A model generated the notes under the pieces. That model ran no database searches and was not told where the DNA came from. It worked only from the letters and a program-made list of their open reading frames with translations. From positions 95,422 to 159,421 of the forward strand of contig CAIWXX010000055.1 in NCBI GenBank assembly GCA_903916735.1: 64,000 nt of DNA, in the 5' to 3' direction. Origin of the DNA: an uncultured Acidobacteriota bacterium (GTDB lineage: Bacteria; Acidobacteriota; CAIWXX01). The translations under genes were made by a program, and so were the position numbers. Shown here one piece after another: positions 8,328 through 17,958 of the stretch (its first letter is position 1; the number at the start of each line of letters is the position of its first letter).

Positions 8328-9787
8328 GTAACTGGCGTGAGGTCAAGACAAAGGATCGTCTGAAAATACCGGCGCAGAAGATGAAGGAACAAGCCCCCGA
8401 AGCTCGCGTCCGCAACATGCAGGAAGTGCCACTGGGATTTACTCCCGAGCAGGCCATTCAGGAGGCGCAGCGATGCCTCCAGTGCAATAACGCCAAATGC
8501 ATCGAAGGATGCCCAGTGGGGATCGAAATACCAAGATTTCTGGCTGCTGTCGCCGATGGCGATTTTGCGAAAGCAGTTGCGGTGGTCAAGGAGACAAACC
8601 TGCTTCCAGCAATCTGTGGGCGTGTTTGCCCTCAAGAAGAGCAATGTCAGGTTGTCTGTACGGTGACGAAGGCGCTCAAATCGATCGAGAATTCTGTCGG
8701 CATCGGGAAGCTGGAAAGATTTGTAGCTGACTATGAACGCATACACGGCCAGGCTGTGCTGCCCCCAATTCCGCCTCCCACTGGAAAACGGATCGGTGTC
8801 GTCGGTTCCGGCCCGGCCGGCCTGACGGTTGCTGGTGATCTCATCAAGCTCGGGCACGCCGTCACGGTCTTTGAAGCGCTGCACCGCCCCGGCGGAGTGC
8901 TCGTGTATGGCATCCCTGAATTTCGCCTTCCGAAGGAAATTGTCTATAAGGAAGTTGAGTATCTGCATAGACTCGGAGTCGAGTTCCGTTACAATTTCGT
9001 CGTCGGCAAGACGTTGACAATCGAGCAGCTCTTTGCGGATGGATACAATGCCATCTTCGTTGGAACAGGAGCCGGTCTTCCGAAGTTCATGAACATACCT
9101 GGTGAAAACCTCTGCAGCGTTTACTCAGCCAATGAATACTTGACTCGGTCCAATCTCATGCGGGCTTTTGATTTTCCACTCTCCGACACGCCACTCAAGG
9201 CCAGCAAGAAGGTCGCAGTCGTCGGCGGCGGAAATGTCGCGATGGATTCAGCTCGCACCGCGATGCGACTCGGAGCCGAAGCCGTTTACATCGTCTATCG
9301 CCGGTCGGAAAAAGAGATGCCGGCTCGTCTTGAAGAAATCCATCATGCCAAGGAAGAGGGAGTCATTTTCCATCTTTTGCAGAACCCAACCAAAATAGTC
9401 GGTGATGACAAGGGCTGGGTCGCCGGGATGGAGGTCCAGCGGATGGAACTGGGCGAAGCGGATTCAAGCGGGCGACGGCGGCCGATCCCGATGAAGGGGA
9501 GTGAATACTTTCTCGATGTCGACACCGTTATCATTGCCATCGGAAACGATCCAAACCCACTCATTCCTCAGACAACCAGTAAAATCCGCACAACCAAGTG
9601 GGGAAACATCGTTGTCGATCCTCAAACCCAGCGGACATCCATGAAAGGCGTATTTGCCGGCGGGGATATAGTGCTCGGAGCCGCCACCGTTATTCTGGCG
9701 ATGGGCGAGGGCCGACGTGCCGTCAAGGCGATTACCAAGTATCTTCAAGACGATGATTGGACGGGAACACCCGAGCCAATCGTGTAG
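8324..9787 (+). CDS. nfnB: NADH-dependent ferredoxin:NADP oxidoreductase large subunit (NfnB, GltD-like)
   Basis: The product is a 487-residue protein. An N-terminal ferredoxin-like region has CLQCNNAKCIEGCPVGI and CGRVCPQEEQCQVVC, ligands for two [4Fe-4S] clusters. FAD-binding VVGSGPAGLTVAGDL and NADP-binding VAVVGGGNVAMDSARTA folds follow, with the closing GVFAGGDIVLGA motif. It is homologous to the small subunit of glutamate synthase; pairing with NfnA identifies it as the NADP(H)/ferredoxin half of the transhydrogenase. Its ATG at 8324 overlaps the nfnA stop (ATGA), so translation is coupled. It would connect reduced ferredoxin to NADPH, matching the ferredoxin-linked hydrogenase in this window. 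Confidence 0.92.
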   Translation: MSNWREVKTKDRLKIPAQKMKEQAPEARVRNMQEVPLGFTPEQAIQEAQRCLQCNNAKCIEGCPVGIEIPRFLAAVADGDFAKAVAVVKETNLLPAICGRVCPQEEQCQVVCTVTKALKSIENSVGIGKLERFVADYERIHGQAVLPPIPPPTGKRIGVVGSGPAGLTVAGDLIKLGHAVTVFEALHRPGGVLVYGIPEFRLPKEIVYKEVEYLHRLGVEFRYNFVVGKTLTIEQLFADGYNAIFVGTGAGLPKFMNIPGENLCSVYSANEYLTRSNLMRAFDFPLSDTPLKASKKVAVVGGGNVAMDSARTAMRLGAEAVYIVYRRSEKEMPARLEEIHHAKEEGVIFHLLQNPTKIVGDDKGWVAGMEVQRMELGEADSSGRRRPIPMKGSEYFLDVDTVIIAIGNDPNPLIPQTTSKIRTTKWGNIVVDPQTQRTSMKGVFAGGDIVLGAATVILAMGEGRRAVKAITKYLQDDDWTGTPEPIV

Positions 9788-9854
9788 GATGATTCAACAA
9801 AGAAAAAGGGGCCATTCGGAGCTCTTCGATCGAGCAGGCCCTGCTCTGGGCGAC

Positions 9855-11153
9855 TCAAGGTTGAGCCGGGATCAGCTTTTTGATTCTATCGGATAGGACC
9901 GCCGGACTCAGCGGTTTTGAAAGTATGTGAAACACACCTGCGCTCACGAGCCCCGTGATATCGCACGGGATGCCTGGTTCGGTAACGACGATGATAGGGA
10001 TGCGTGCCAATTCCTGCCTGCTCTTCATTGCTTTTGCCAATTGTACAATCGGCACATCTTTCATGATCGCGCTGGCAATGAGAAGGGCGCATGAGCTCCC
10101 GGAGATCCCTTCGAACAATTCTCTGGCTGAACCAATGCAATGGATATTGGTGAGGCCAAGCGAATGAAGTGTCGCTGCCATTCGCGCGCCGAATCGATCC
10201 TTATCCCCAAGAACAACGATCCTCGGGCCCGTAGCCACAGGCTCGGGCTTGGCCACGGCCGCAGTTTCGTGCGTCTGTTCTGGCGGTGTCGTGAGGTATT
10301 CCGGCTTTTCTGGATCTGCGATAGACCCAGCATCCTCTGAAGAGGGGACTTCTTCTGAAGGAGTCTCTTCATCATTCCGATATTCATCGGCGAACAACGG
10401 CGCTCGTACAGGCTGCCTCGCAAACCGGCTATCGATGAGCTGCGTGACTGCAATTGGGTTCATGCGGCCGCCACCGCTGAATTCAAGAGCGACGGTGAGG
10501 AGCCGTCCGATCCCCCACGTCCTCTGGACGCTGGATGGGAAATCACTTTCGACCAACTGTCCGGGAAAAGCGATTCTGACTTGGAAAATTTCCATGCCTG
10601 TTGGAAAGAGGTCCGGTAAAAGTCCCAGGAGCTTTCCCGTTGTATTCTCAATGATTTGGAGGGGTCGGAAACAGATGCCAAGCTTGGAGATCTCTGACAG
10701 AATTCCGGTTGCCACCGGTCCGGCCGTGCGATCCACCGTGACGATGACCGGCACGGCTTCGCCTTTCCGGCATCGCATCCGGAAGGATTGTCTCCGTTCA
10801 CCATCGGCCAAAACATCCGGGAGGGGGCAGAGATATTTGTTGCCTTCCAGGCATTGTTCTACTTTGGTAGTAAAAATATATCGCCAGACGGATGTTTCCA
10901 CCACGACCGAAATAATGTCGCCGTTCTGAACATCCAGTGGCTGATAGGATCGCAGGATAATATAGTTTTGATAGGTGTTTTCGACATCGACAATTCGCGC
11001 CGCTTCAGATCCGGACTTTTCGTCGATGCAAACCTGGATCACCAAACTTTCCTGCATGACCACATGCAGAGTGCCGGCGATTGCCGACGTCTCACTGATT
11101 TCTCGGAGGATGTTTTTGCCAAACGGATCTTCTTGTCGGGAAAATAATCCCAT
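9855..11153 (-). CDS. PilZ domain protein with C-terminal degenerate receiver domain
   Basis: The product is a 432-residue soluble protein. Residues 25-115 form a YcgR-like N-terminal barrel. A PilZ domain (about 119-235) starts with ERRQSFRMR, an RxxxR-type c-di-GMP motif, and has SEISKLG where (D/N)xSxxG is usual. A low-complexity acidic linker (250-305) follows. The C-terminal 120 residues have a response-regulator fold (IVVLGDKDRF, PIIVVTE, ILSKPLSP with the conserved lysine). The strand that should end in the phosphorylated aspartate reads ALLIASAIM, so this acceptor is lost. It is likely a c-di-GMP-binding regulator with a pseudo-receiver. The gene is monocistronic and convergent with nfnB. 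Confidence 0.75.
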   Translation of the reverse strand: MGLFSRQEDPFGKNILREISETSAIAGTLHVVMQESLVIQVCIDEKSGSEAARIVDVENTYQNYIILRSYQPLDVQNGDIISVVVETSVWRYIFTTKVEQCLEGNKYLCPLPDVLADGERRQSFRMRCRKGEAVPVIVTVDRTAGPVATGILSEISKLGICFRPLQIIENTTGKLLGLLPDLFPTGMEIFQVRIAFPGQLVESDFPSSVQRTWGIGRLLTVALEFSGGGRMNPIAVTQLIDSRFARQPVRAPLFADEYRNDEETPSEEVPSSEDAGSIADPEKPEYLTTPPEQTHETAAVAKPEPVATGPRIVVLGDKDRFGARMAATLHSLGLTNIHCIGSARELFEGISGSSCALLIASAIMKDVPIVQLAKAMKSRQELARIPIIVVTEPGIPCDITGLVSAGVFHILSKPLSPAVLSDRIKKLIPAQP

Positions 11154-11320
11154 TTTTATGCTCTGTATCTTCTTTCATGATGCAACATGGTCTGATCTCT
11201 GTCAACGGCTCATCGACCGAGCCCAACCATGCAGAGTTGGAATCATCTGCGAATCGTGTTTCAAAGTGTGCCTTTTTTTTGATCATCGCCGGTTTTCCCG
11301 GGTCGTGTTTGTAACATGGC

Positions 11321-12733
11321 TCAATCAGCTCGCGACCGAAAGCCGCCTTCAGTCATTGCGCGCACATCCAATAATTGCTGGATCTGATCGGCATCGAGCA
11401 ATTTTTTTTCCAATACAATTTCGCTGATGTCCCGGCCGGTTTCCATGGATTCGCGAGCGATGGTAGCTGCCGTATGATATCCCAGAATGGGGCTGAATGC
11501 GGTGATAAGGATCGCATTTTTCGCGAGCCATCCGGCCGCCTTTTTCCGGTTCGCCACGATGCCATGGATGCATTTCTCTGTGAAAGCCGTGATGGCGCCG
11601 ATCAGAACATGCATCATTCCAAATAGGTTATGTGCAATGATCGGCATCATGACGTTAACTTCAAGCTGGCCGGCTTGGGCGGCGAGAGCCACGGTGAGAT
11701 CGCATCCCTGGACATGGTAGCAGGCCATGTTGAGCATCTCTGCGAGCACCGGGTTGACCTTCCCCGGCATGATGCTCGAACCAGGTTGAACCGCCGGCAA
11801 GCGGATTTCGTCGATACCCGTTGCGGGGCCGGACGCCATCAACCGCAGATCATTAGCGATACGTGTCAGTGTGATGCACAGTGTTCTCAGGGTCGCCGAG
11901 AAATCCGCAGGATCGGCCATGCTTTGCATGGATTCAAAGAGGTTGCCGGAAGATCGGAGCGGTTGGCCGGTGAGTTCAGAAAGGCGACTCAGCATCCTCT
12001 GGTGGTACTCCGGGTGGGCATTGAGTCCGGTGCCGGCAGCAGTTCCCCCGATTCCGATCCGACGGAGACGGTCTCCGGCTGCCATCAGCCGCTCGCGATC
12101 ATTCCTGATAGCCTGTGCGTAGGCGCCGAACTCCTGGCCGAGTCGCACCGGAACGGCATCTTGAAGGTGCGTTCGCCCGGATTTGATCACATCATCAAAT
12201 TCTTGCGATTTCAGTGTCAGCGCTTGAGCGAGCTCGTCGAGAGCGCTGATCAGCTCATTGAGTCTCCAAAGGCATCCAAGTCGGATGGCCGTCGGTACAA
12301 CATCATTCGTACTCTGCGCCATATTGACATGATCGTTCGGGCTGACAGGCTTCTGACGATCATCCAGCTCGTATCCGAGTATCTGATTGGCTCGATTGGC
12401 GATCACTTCGTTAACGTTCATGTGATGGCTGGTTCCGGCCCCTGCCTGAAAAGGATCGACAACGAAGTGTTCATTCAGTTTTCCTTCAATCACCTCCTGT
12501 GCTGCTTGGATGATCGCGGCCGAGAGCTGAGAGTCGAGGATACCCAAGTTCCGATTAACCTCGGCTGCAGCACGCTTAATAATTGCCAGGCTCCAGATGA
12601 AGGCTGGATAGGGCTTCATCCCCGAAATCGGAAAATTCAGGACGGCACGCTGAGTCTGGGCGCCATACAGCGCATTCGCCGGGACGTTGATCTCACCGAG
12701 AGTATCTCTCTCCAGACGCACTGAACTGCTCAC
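11321..12733 (-). CDS. aspA: aspartate ammonia-lyase (aspartase/fumarase superfamily)
   Basis: The product is a 470-residue lyase with all superfamily blocks: GAGTSHHMNVNEVIANRA, NDHVNMAQSTND, the SGRTHLQDAVPV catalytic region, and the flexible loop signature GSSIMPGKVNP. The FQAGAGTS and HVNMAQSTND wording resembles aspartases (aspartate to fumarate plus ammonia) more than class II fumarases. The distinction is not certain by eye, and TSHHMN (fumarases and aspartases usually have T-N or Q-T-N here) is unusual. The start is GTG with AGGAG five bases upstream. A TATAAT lies on the minus strand at 12765-12770, about 30 bases before the start codon, without a convincing -35. Confidence 0.8.
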   Translation of the reverse strand: MSSSVRLERDTLGEINVPANALYGAQTQRAVLNFPISGMKPYPAFIWSLAIIKRAAAEVNRNLGILDSQLSAAIIQAAQEVIEGKLNEHFVVDPFQAGAGTSHHMNVNEVIANRANQILGYELDDRQKPVSPNDHVNMAQSTNDVVPTAIRLGCLWRLNELISALDELAQALTLKSQEFDDVIKSGRTHLQDAVPVRLGQEFGAYAQAIRNDRERLMAAGDRLRRIGIGGTAAGTGLNAHPEYHQRMLSRLSELTGQPLRSSGNLFESMQSMADPADFSATLRTLCITLTRIANDLRLMASGPATGIDEIRLPAVQPGSSIMPGKVNPVLAEMLNMACYHVQGCDLTVALAAQAGQLEVNVMMPIIAHNLFGMMHVLIGAITAFTEKCIHGIVANRKKAAGWLAKNAILITAFSPILGYHTAATIARESMETGRDISEIVLEKKLLDADQIQQLLDVRAMTEGGFRSRAD

Positions 12734-12815
12734 AATTTCTCCTCGGCCGCTAAATGCCTCTTAGATTATATAAGAGCAGATCGCTTATTTTGGCCAAAGC
12801 GAGGAGGAAACAAAC

Positions 12816-12852
12816 GGGGGATTCCGCTGTTGTGTCCATGGCCGAATCCCCC
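12816..12852 (-). terminator. probable terminator after the zinc-ribbon gene
   Basis: A 9-bp perfect stem (GGGGGATTC at 12816-12824 with GAATCCCCC at 12844-12852) follows the stop of the minus-strand zinc-ribbon gene by 35 bases. The downstream T-rich tract on that strand is weak (GTTTGTTT). It also lies upstream of the aspA start, so it may insulate that gene. Confidence 0.5.
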
Positions 12853-12886
12853 CAAAGATCATACGCTTGTGCAGTCGTCCCGAAAT

Positions 12887-14236
12887 TCACTCCAGAGCGA
12901 TAACAATCTTTTGGAAGAGGAACTTATCGGGATTCAGTATTTCAATTGTCGCTTCCTGACCATCTGCACTGATTGTGATTTTGTAGTCAATTTTCTCCTT
13001 GAAAATCGACGGCAGAATGACGGCTTTCTTGATCTTTTTCATTCCGAAGTTCGCTGCCTGCATGACGATGGAAGTCTGACTCCTCAGATCGATCTTCCCC
13101 GTAAAATCTTCACTCTTGAAGTTTTCAAGACGCACTTTGCCGAGGAATGGATCCTTGATGATGCCTGATTTTTCGAGATCATCCTTTAACCCGGCACGGA
13201 AGTAGAGCGAGTTGACATCAGATTCAAGATTCGCCTGAACGCCCTTCAATTCCTCGACATTGGTTGCCAGGCTTTCTTTTTCCTGCGTCAGGCCGGTGAT
13301 CTGTTCATTGAGTTGTGTTTTCTGTCCTTCCAGATCTGTGACTTGAGTCTTCAGGTTATCTCTCTCGGCAAATGCAGTATTCCGCTCATCCACAATTGTT
13401 TGGATTTTTTCGCGTTCTGCTTCATTGGGGCTGATGGGTGCTGTGCCCTGAGTGATGTAAGTTCCGAATGCTCCATTGATGTAGAAATTCCAAACTTTGA
13501 ATCCGGGCAGGAGAGGATCGAGCAAGTTGATACGATCCACTAGATCCTCGGCTTGTTTCCTCGAAAGCTTCTGAACTTCGGTGAGAAAGTGGATGGCGAT
13601 GTCTCGATGGCGTTCACCTGCCTTGACGACATGTGGTCGAGGCAGTTGCTCTTCCAGTGAGGAGAGCCGGGCCTTGGTGTCCCAGATCTCCTTGTCCTTG
13701 GACAGGATTTCGCGGAGCAAGTCCTGGTACCCGGATTTTTCATTCTTCATGAGATCCGCTAAGAGTTTCCGCTCATCTTCGGTGAGCGCGATGCCTCCGA
13801 CTTTGAGCGTTCCGCCTCGAGCCTGATACTCAGCCTGGAGCCGGGCCATTTCCTGGCCTCTCTGCTGCATGTCCTGCTCCAACTTGTCGATGTTATTTGC
13901 CATCTCCTGCATATTTTCGAACTTGGCATTTGTCTCTGCATTCGCACCAACTTGGGAAACGCCGGGGAAGGCGCCTTTCTTGCCCAGTTGCCAGTTGAAT
14001 GCAAAATGGCCGACGAGAACGACGATGATCGCGAGCAACGCAATGCCGGCAATGATGAAGAGAATTTTGCTGCCGGAGCGCGACGGAGCCGGTTCCGATA
14101 TTTTGGGAGGCTCGGGGTCCGGCTTCCGGACAGGTCCGGTTTGGTCATCAGCTTTTTTCTCTACCCGAGTTCCGCAATAGGGGCACACTGCCGCCGATTC
14201 AGGTACGTCCTTACTACATTTCTGGCACGTCATCAT
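12887..14236 (-). CDS. zinc-ribbon, single-pass membrane protein with coiled coils and a LysM-like segment
   Basis: This 449-residue protein has no known function. Residues 4-21 form a CxxC...CxxC zinc ribbon (CQKC, CPYC). Residues 23-55 are proline-rich. Residues 57-79 form one membrane helix. The remainder should be extracytoplasmic: coiled coil at about 105-140, a degenerate LysM-like segment at 201-262 (HVVKAGERHRDIAIHFLTEV ...), a heptad-rich coiled coil at 271-342, and a beta-rich C-terminal domain at 345-449. The start is the first of two ATGs, six bases after AGGAGG. The architecture suggests an envelope protein touching peptidoglycan, with a cytoplasmic zinc finger. That is inference only. 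Confidence 0.75.
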   Translation of the reverse strand: MMTCQKCSKDVPESAAVCPYCGTRVEKKADDQTGPVRKPDPEPPKISEPAPSRSGSKILFIIAGIALLAIIVVLVGHFAFNWQLGKKGAFPGVSQVGANAETNAKFENMQEMANNIDKLEQDMQQRGQEMARLQAEYQARGGTLKVGGIALTEDERKLLADLMKNEKSGYQDLLREILSKDKEIWDTKARLSSLEEQLPRPHVVKAGERHRDIAIHFLTEVQKLSRKQAEDLVDRINLLDPLLPGFKVWNFYINGAFGTYITQGTAPISPNEAEREKIQTIVDERNTAFAERDNLKTQVTDLEGQKTQLNEQITGLTQEKESLATNVEELKGVQANLESDVNSLYFRAGLKDDLEKSGIIKDPFLGKVRLENFKSEDFTGKIDLRSQTSIVMQAANFGMKKIKKAVILPSIFKEKIDYKITISADGQEATIEILNPDKFLFQKIVIALE

Positions 14237-14462
14237 GCTGGTCCTCCTGTCAAGGTAAAATAACCATGTGAGCTAATAGTCAATCCACACTATCAAAGAA
14301 TTGGGTCTGAGACAACTATCATGGAACGGATTCTGATCCGCGAGTAAAAGCATTACCTCGCTGAAATTCACATCGAGGAACCCGAACCCGTGGCCACACC
14401 CGCACCCGACTCGATTTGAAGGACCCAATGCACATTTACGGGAATGGCATCGGGGCTGATCG

Positions 14463-15386
14463 CTAATTCTCCGATGAGGGCGTTGTTTTCTGAGGATTTA
14501 GTCTCAATGCCACGGCCCGGGAAATCAGCCTGCTCATGATCGTAGTATGCCCCAAGCGCGCTATTTCGCGCGAGGCTTTTGCCAAAAGTTGCGAATTTCC
14601 GAAAATGCCGTAGATGCAACTCCCACTGCCTGTCATCTGCGCGTGGAGAGCGCCTGAATCATATAATGCTGCTTTAATGATCGATAGCTGGGGATGATGA
14701 GCGAATACCTCCGGCTCAAGATCATTTCTCATTGACGCCCAAGAGCCCTTTTTGTAGGAAGCCTCTATTGCACGCGCATAGTGCGAAGCCGTTTGGACGG
14801 GAGACGATGTTGTCCCTGCCCAACTACGCGCGTACCAGCCATATGCATCAACCGTCGAGACATGGAGGTGTGGAGTCACAAGCAGTATCGGCACCCGGCG
14901 ATTGGCATGAAGGGCTTTCACAATGGCTCCTCTTCCGAACGCAGCACACAACCCGCCGTGGAGAAAGAAAGGGACATCGCTCCCAATCGTCGAAGCAATT
15001 TCGGCGAGAGCGTTGTCTGAGAAGCGTAAACGCAGAAGCTTATTCAAGCCTCGTAGCACGGCGGCGCTGTCACTGCTGCCGCCTCCCAATCCGGCGCCCA
15101 ATGGGATTCTCTTTCGCAAAGTGAGGGTGACGCCGGTGTGAGCTGCCGCCGTTCTGGAGAGAAGCGCCTCGGCCGCACGATAGGCGAGGTTCTCTGAGTC
15201 GGCCGGCACTTTTTGCAATCCCAGACACCTGAGTCGAATCCCGGGCGTCCGGGAAAGCCCTATTTCCAGACCGTCCCCAAGATCGATGGTTTGCATAAGG
15301 CTCTGGATCTCGTGATATCCGTCGTGGCGCTTCCCGATGATTCGCAGATCCAGATTGACCTTGGCGTAGGCGTGGAGATGAATCAT
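14463..15386 (-). CDS. ispE: 4-diphosphocytidyl-2-C-methyl-D-erythritol kinase (IspE)
   Basis: The product is a 307-residue GHMP kinase of the non-mevalonate isoprenoid pathway. The N-terminal AYAKVNLDLRIIGKRHDGYH is diagnostic of IspE, and the ATP loop PLGAGLGGGSSDSA is at residues 96-107. MTGSGSCIYGIF is the C-terminal GHMP motif. The start at 15386 is chosen because it matches the family N-terminus and overlaps the preceding lipoprotein stop as ATGA; the frame extends upstream into that gene without homology. It is the last gene of the five-gene minus-strand operon. The lolB-ispE adjacency also occurs in enterobacteria. Confidence 0.95.
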   Translation of the reverse strand: MIHLHAYAKVNLDLRIIGKRHDGYHEIQSLMQTIDLGDGLEIGLSRTPGIRLRCLGLQKVPADSENLAYRAAEALLSRTAAAHTGVTLTLRKRIPLGAGLGGGSSDSAAVLRGLNKLLRLRFSDNALAEIASTIGSDVPFFLHGGLCAAFGRGAIVKALHANRRVPILLVTPHLHVSTVDAYGWYARSWAGTTSSPVQTASHYARAIEASYKKGSWASMRNDLEPEVFAHHPQLSIIKAALYDSGALHAQMTGSGSCIYGIFGNSQLLAKASREIARLGHTTIMSRLISRAVALRLNPQKTTPSSEN

Positions 15387-16024
15387 CGCCCGATCTTTTC
15401 GAGAAACGCCGGCCTTTCGCATGGGTCGTATCCTGCTGGAGGCTCGAAGGCGACTTCCTCGGGGTCTGAATCGAAAGTGACCTGCCGCCATGAGAGTCGC
15501 GCATATTGAGAATGATTAATTAATTCGATGACCAGCGGAAGCCCGGTCTGCGCGTGTACCCGACTCAGAACCACCCTCACATCACCTCGATTCAACTCAT
15601 GCGCGGTTTTAACCCAATCAACCAGGCCGTTGATCTGTCCGGAGAGGAGAAAGGCCAGATCCCGACTCTTAATTTCCGTTCCCAGGAAATCATTTGTGAG
15701 CATCGCCGCAGAAGAGATGTAGATCAGGTGGTCAGGCGGGAAGGCGCACGAAGCTCTCTCGCCATTCAGAATAATCAGTGCTTCAGTGCGATTCCCTGAC
15801 ATGATTTCAAACCTCAGCCGGTCCGGTATCAGGATGGCTACCATGGCCTCGACCTTGCCGTGGAAGCTTCTGGACCGGATATCGAGAATTCCCGAAAGGG
15901 AATTGGCCGGCTTATTGGGGATGTTCCGGATTTTTGGAAGCGCCGGTCCACATGAGATCAATAGGAATCCAGCGAGGCTGGTTGCCAGGATGCGGAGGCT
16001 GCTGGACACCAATCGGCCCTTCAC
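15383..16024 (-). CDS. LolB-like outer-membrane lipoprotein
   Basis: The product is a 213-residue predicted lipoprotein. The signal peptide ends in the lipobox LLISC (cysteine about residue 25). The mature part has the half-barrel pattern of LolB/DUF4292 proteins (LSGILDIRSRSFHGKVEAMV, LRFEIMSGNRTEALIIL, LPLVIELINHSQ). LolB receives lipoproteins from LolA and inserts them in the outer membrane. The similarity is at fold level, supported by the position next to ispE. The start is GTG, overlapping the TPR gene stop as GTGA, so it depends on coupled translation. Confidence 0.65.
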   Translation of the reverse strand: MKGRLVSSSLRILATSLAGFLLISCGPALPKIRNIPNKPANSLSGILDIRSRSFHGKVEAMVAILIPDRLRFEIMSGNRTEALIILNGERASCAFPPDHLIYISSAAMLTNDFLGTEIKSRDLAFLLSGQINGLVDWVKTAHELNRGDVRVVLSRVHAQTGLPLVIELINHSQYARLSWRQVTFDSDPEEVAFEPPAGYDPCERPAFLEKIGR

Positions 16025-17958
16025 TTTCTCTTCACTGCCGCCAGCTTATCTTTGATCCGCGCCGGCTCTTCCGGGCTGCTTGATAGGGCTTTTTCATAAA
16101 ATACGACGGCTTCCGAGGTCAAGCCGAGAGCCGCGTAGATATCCCCGGCATGTTCCAGAATTTCCCAGTTGGGTTCTCCAAATTTCAGCGCAAGATCGAT
16201 TTGCTTGCGAGCGTCTTCGAGTTTTCCCAGTTTGAGCTCTCCACATGCGAGGCTGTCAAGAAAGGCTTCGTTCTCTGGATCGGCTGTGACCGCTCTCTGG
16301 ATAAGACCTACGGCATACCCCATGTCAATGTTATGTTCGATGAGAGTGTACCCGAGGTAATTCATCATATCGGAGCTATCTGGGAATCGCTGAATTCCTT
16401 TCTCCAATATCTCACGGGATTTTCTGAGATCTCCAAGGCGTTCGTAGCTCGCGCCGAGCAGATAAACAGCATCCTCCGGAGCCTTGGCATCCGAGTCCGC
16501 CGTCTTCAAAGTTGTGACGACTTCTTTGAAGGCCTTTTCATCGAAAAGTTTTCGCCCGAGCACGATCCGGATATCCCATGAGTTCTTTTGAGTTGCCAGC
16601 AGAGATTTCAGTTTTGAGACTGCGTCCTTCTTGCGGCCTGCTTGCCAGAGAATGTCTGCGGGAAGCGTTTTCATCTCGATGTCGTCAGGGAAGAGGTGAT
16701 ATGTCTCGTTGGCAATATCTTCCGCTTTCTTTATCTCGCCCATTTCAGCCAGCAGAAGCGCTCGATCCCGCCAGAGAGTCCGTTCCATCTCATTGTCGGC
16801 CGAAGCCTTGGCCGCTTCAATCCCTTCGGCATAGCTCTTCTGGGCTTCCGCATATCGTTTCTGGGTCTGCTGGGCGAAGCCGAGATGCAAAAGGATGGGA
16901 GCGCGTTCGGCGAGTTCGCTGCGGGTGAGAATTTTTTCGAAAAGCTTGGAGGATTCAGCAAAATTACCGATTCGTTCGTATGCCTGCGCCAACTCCAGAA
17001 GGGAATCAATCGGTGCTTTTTCTTGGGGGGCGGAGTCTTTCAGAATTTCGATGACCTTGTATGGCCGGTTCAGACGTGCAAATATCTTGGCAGCCAGAAC
17101 CTGTGCTGCGGGGTTGTAGCCTTCGGCCAGGTTCTCATAATCCATGACCTCGTGGGCTTCCGAATAAAGCCCCTGTTCGTAAAGGCTGACGGCCAGGGCC
17201 GAGCGGGTGCGAAGATCGAGTGGGTTGTCGGCCAGTATTTTCTTGTAGAGTTTGCGGAGATCATCAGTCCGGTTGAGATGGGCGTAGAGGCCCATGAGTG
17301 ATCGGTAGGCCGGGGTGAATGTCGGCGCAATTTCGACGGCTCTGACATAATCCGCCTCGGCAGCGGCATCATCCTGAAGAGCCTGATTCAGGAGGCCCAT
17401 TCGATAGTAGCCCTCTGGATTTCCCGGCACCGCATCTGCATATTTTTGAAAGGCTGCAAGAGCCTTTTTGATGTTTTCGGTGTTATTAGGATCTTCTTCC
17501 AGATAGATTTGAGCGAGAAAATAGAAGACCTGCGGATTTGATGGCTGTGCAGCAGCCTTTTCAATTGCCTCTCTGGCTTTTGTCAGATTCGCGTGATCCT
17601 GATCCTTCAGATTGTAATAGTAGGTACCAAGGAGTTCATTGGCATCAGTATTTTCCGGATCGGCCTTGAGGATGATGTCCAGTTCATTTTTCATGACATC
17701 CAGATGGTCTTGCTGCATGTAGACGCGGGCTCGAGCGATTCGAATGTCCGTGCTGGACGGGTCATTATCGAGGGCTGCGGTATATTCCTTCAGAGCGGTG
17801 TCGGCATCTCTTTCGGCCTCAGCCATGGAGCCGAGGAGATAATGGTAATAAGACTGGCTTCTGGAATCATGGACCGCATGAGATTCTTTAGGTAGCGAGA
17901 CAGCCCAGAATGGCAATCCGACAAAAAGGAGGGTGGTGATGGATGTTGATGATATCAA
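16021..17958 (-). CDS. secreted or periplasmic TPR-repeat protein
   Basis: The product is about 645 residues with at least a dozen tetratricopeptide repeats, recognisable as repeated A-x-x-x-Y and P-x-x-P spacing (for example AEAQKSYAEGIEAAK, AVVFYEKALSSSPEEP). An N-terminal hydrophobic stretch TTLLFVGLPFWAVSL then PKESHA looks like a signal peptide. I choose TTG 17958 as the start because it overlaps the upstream AAA+ stop as TTGA and places the signal sequence at the N-terminus; the frame is open to 18033. It is a scaffold for protein contacts. Partners are probably the products of its operon; their role is unknown. Confidence 0.8.
   Translation of the reverse strand: MISSTSITTLLFVGLPFWAVSLPKESHAVHDSRSQSYYHYLLGSMAEAERDADTALKEYTAALDNDPSSTDIRIARARVYMQQDHLDVMKNELDIILKADPENTDANELLGTYYYNLKDQDHANLTKAREAIEKAAAQPSNPQVFYFLAQIYLEEDPNNTENIKKALAAFQKYADAVPGNPEGYYRMGLLNQALQDDAAAEADYVRAVEIAPTFTPAYRSLMGLYAHLNRTDDLRKLYKKILADNPLDLRTRSALAVSLYEQGLYSEAHEVMDYENLAEGYNPAAQVLAAKIFARLNRPYKVIEILKDSAPQEKAPIDSLLELAQAYERIGNFAESSKLFEKILTRSELAERAPILLHLGFAQQTQKRYAEAQKSYAEGIEAAKASADNEMERTLWRDRALLLAEMGEIKKAEDIANETYHLFPDDIEMKTLPADILWQAGRKKDAVSKLKSLLATQKNSWDIRIVLGRKLFDEKAFKEVVTTLKTADSDAKAPEDAVYLLGASYERLGDLRKSREILEKGIQRFPDSSDMMNYLGYTLIEHNIDMGYAVGLIQRAVTADPENEAFLDSLACGELKLGKLEDARKQIDLALKFGEPNWEILEHAGDIYAALGLTSEAVVFYEKALSSSPEEPARIKDKLAAVKRK

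Noticed and set aside
11630..12724. 364-codon plus-strand frame
   Set aside because: Antisense to the aspartase gene, which has full family motifs; no ribosome site or similarity.
11321..12733. Class II fumarase as the identity of the lyase
   Set aside because: The GAGTS and HVNMAQSTND blocks fit aspartase better, although the superfamily members cannot be separated with full certainty by eye.
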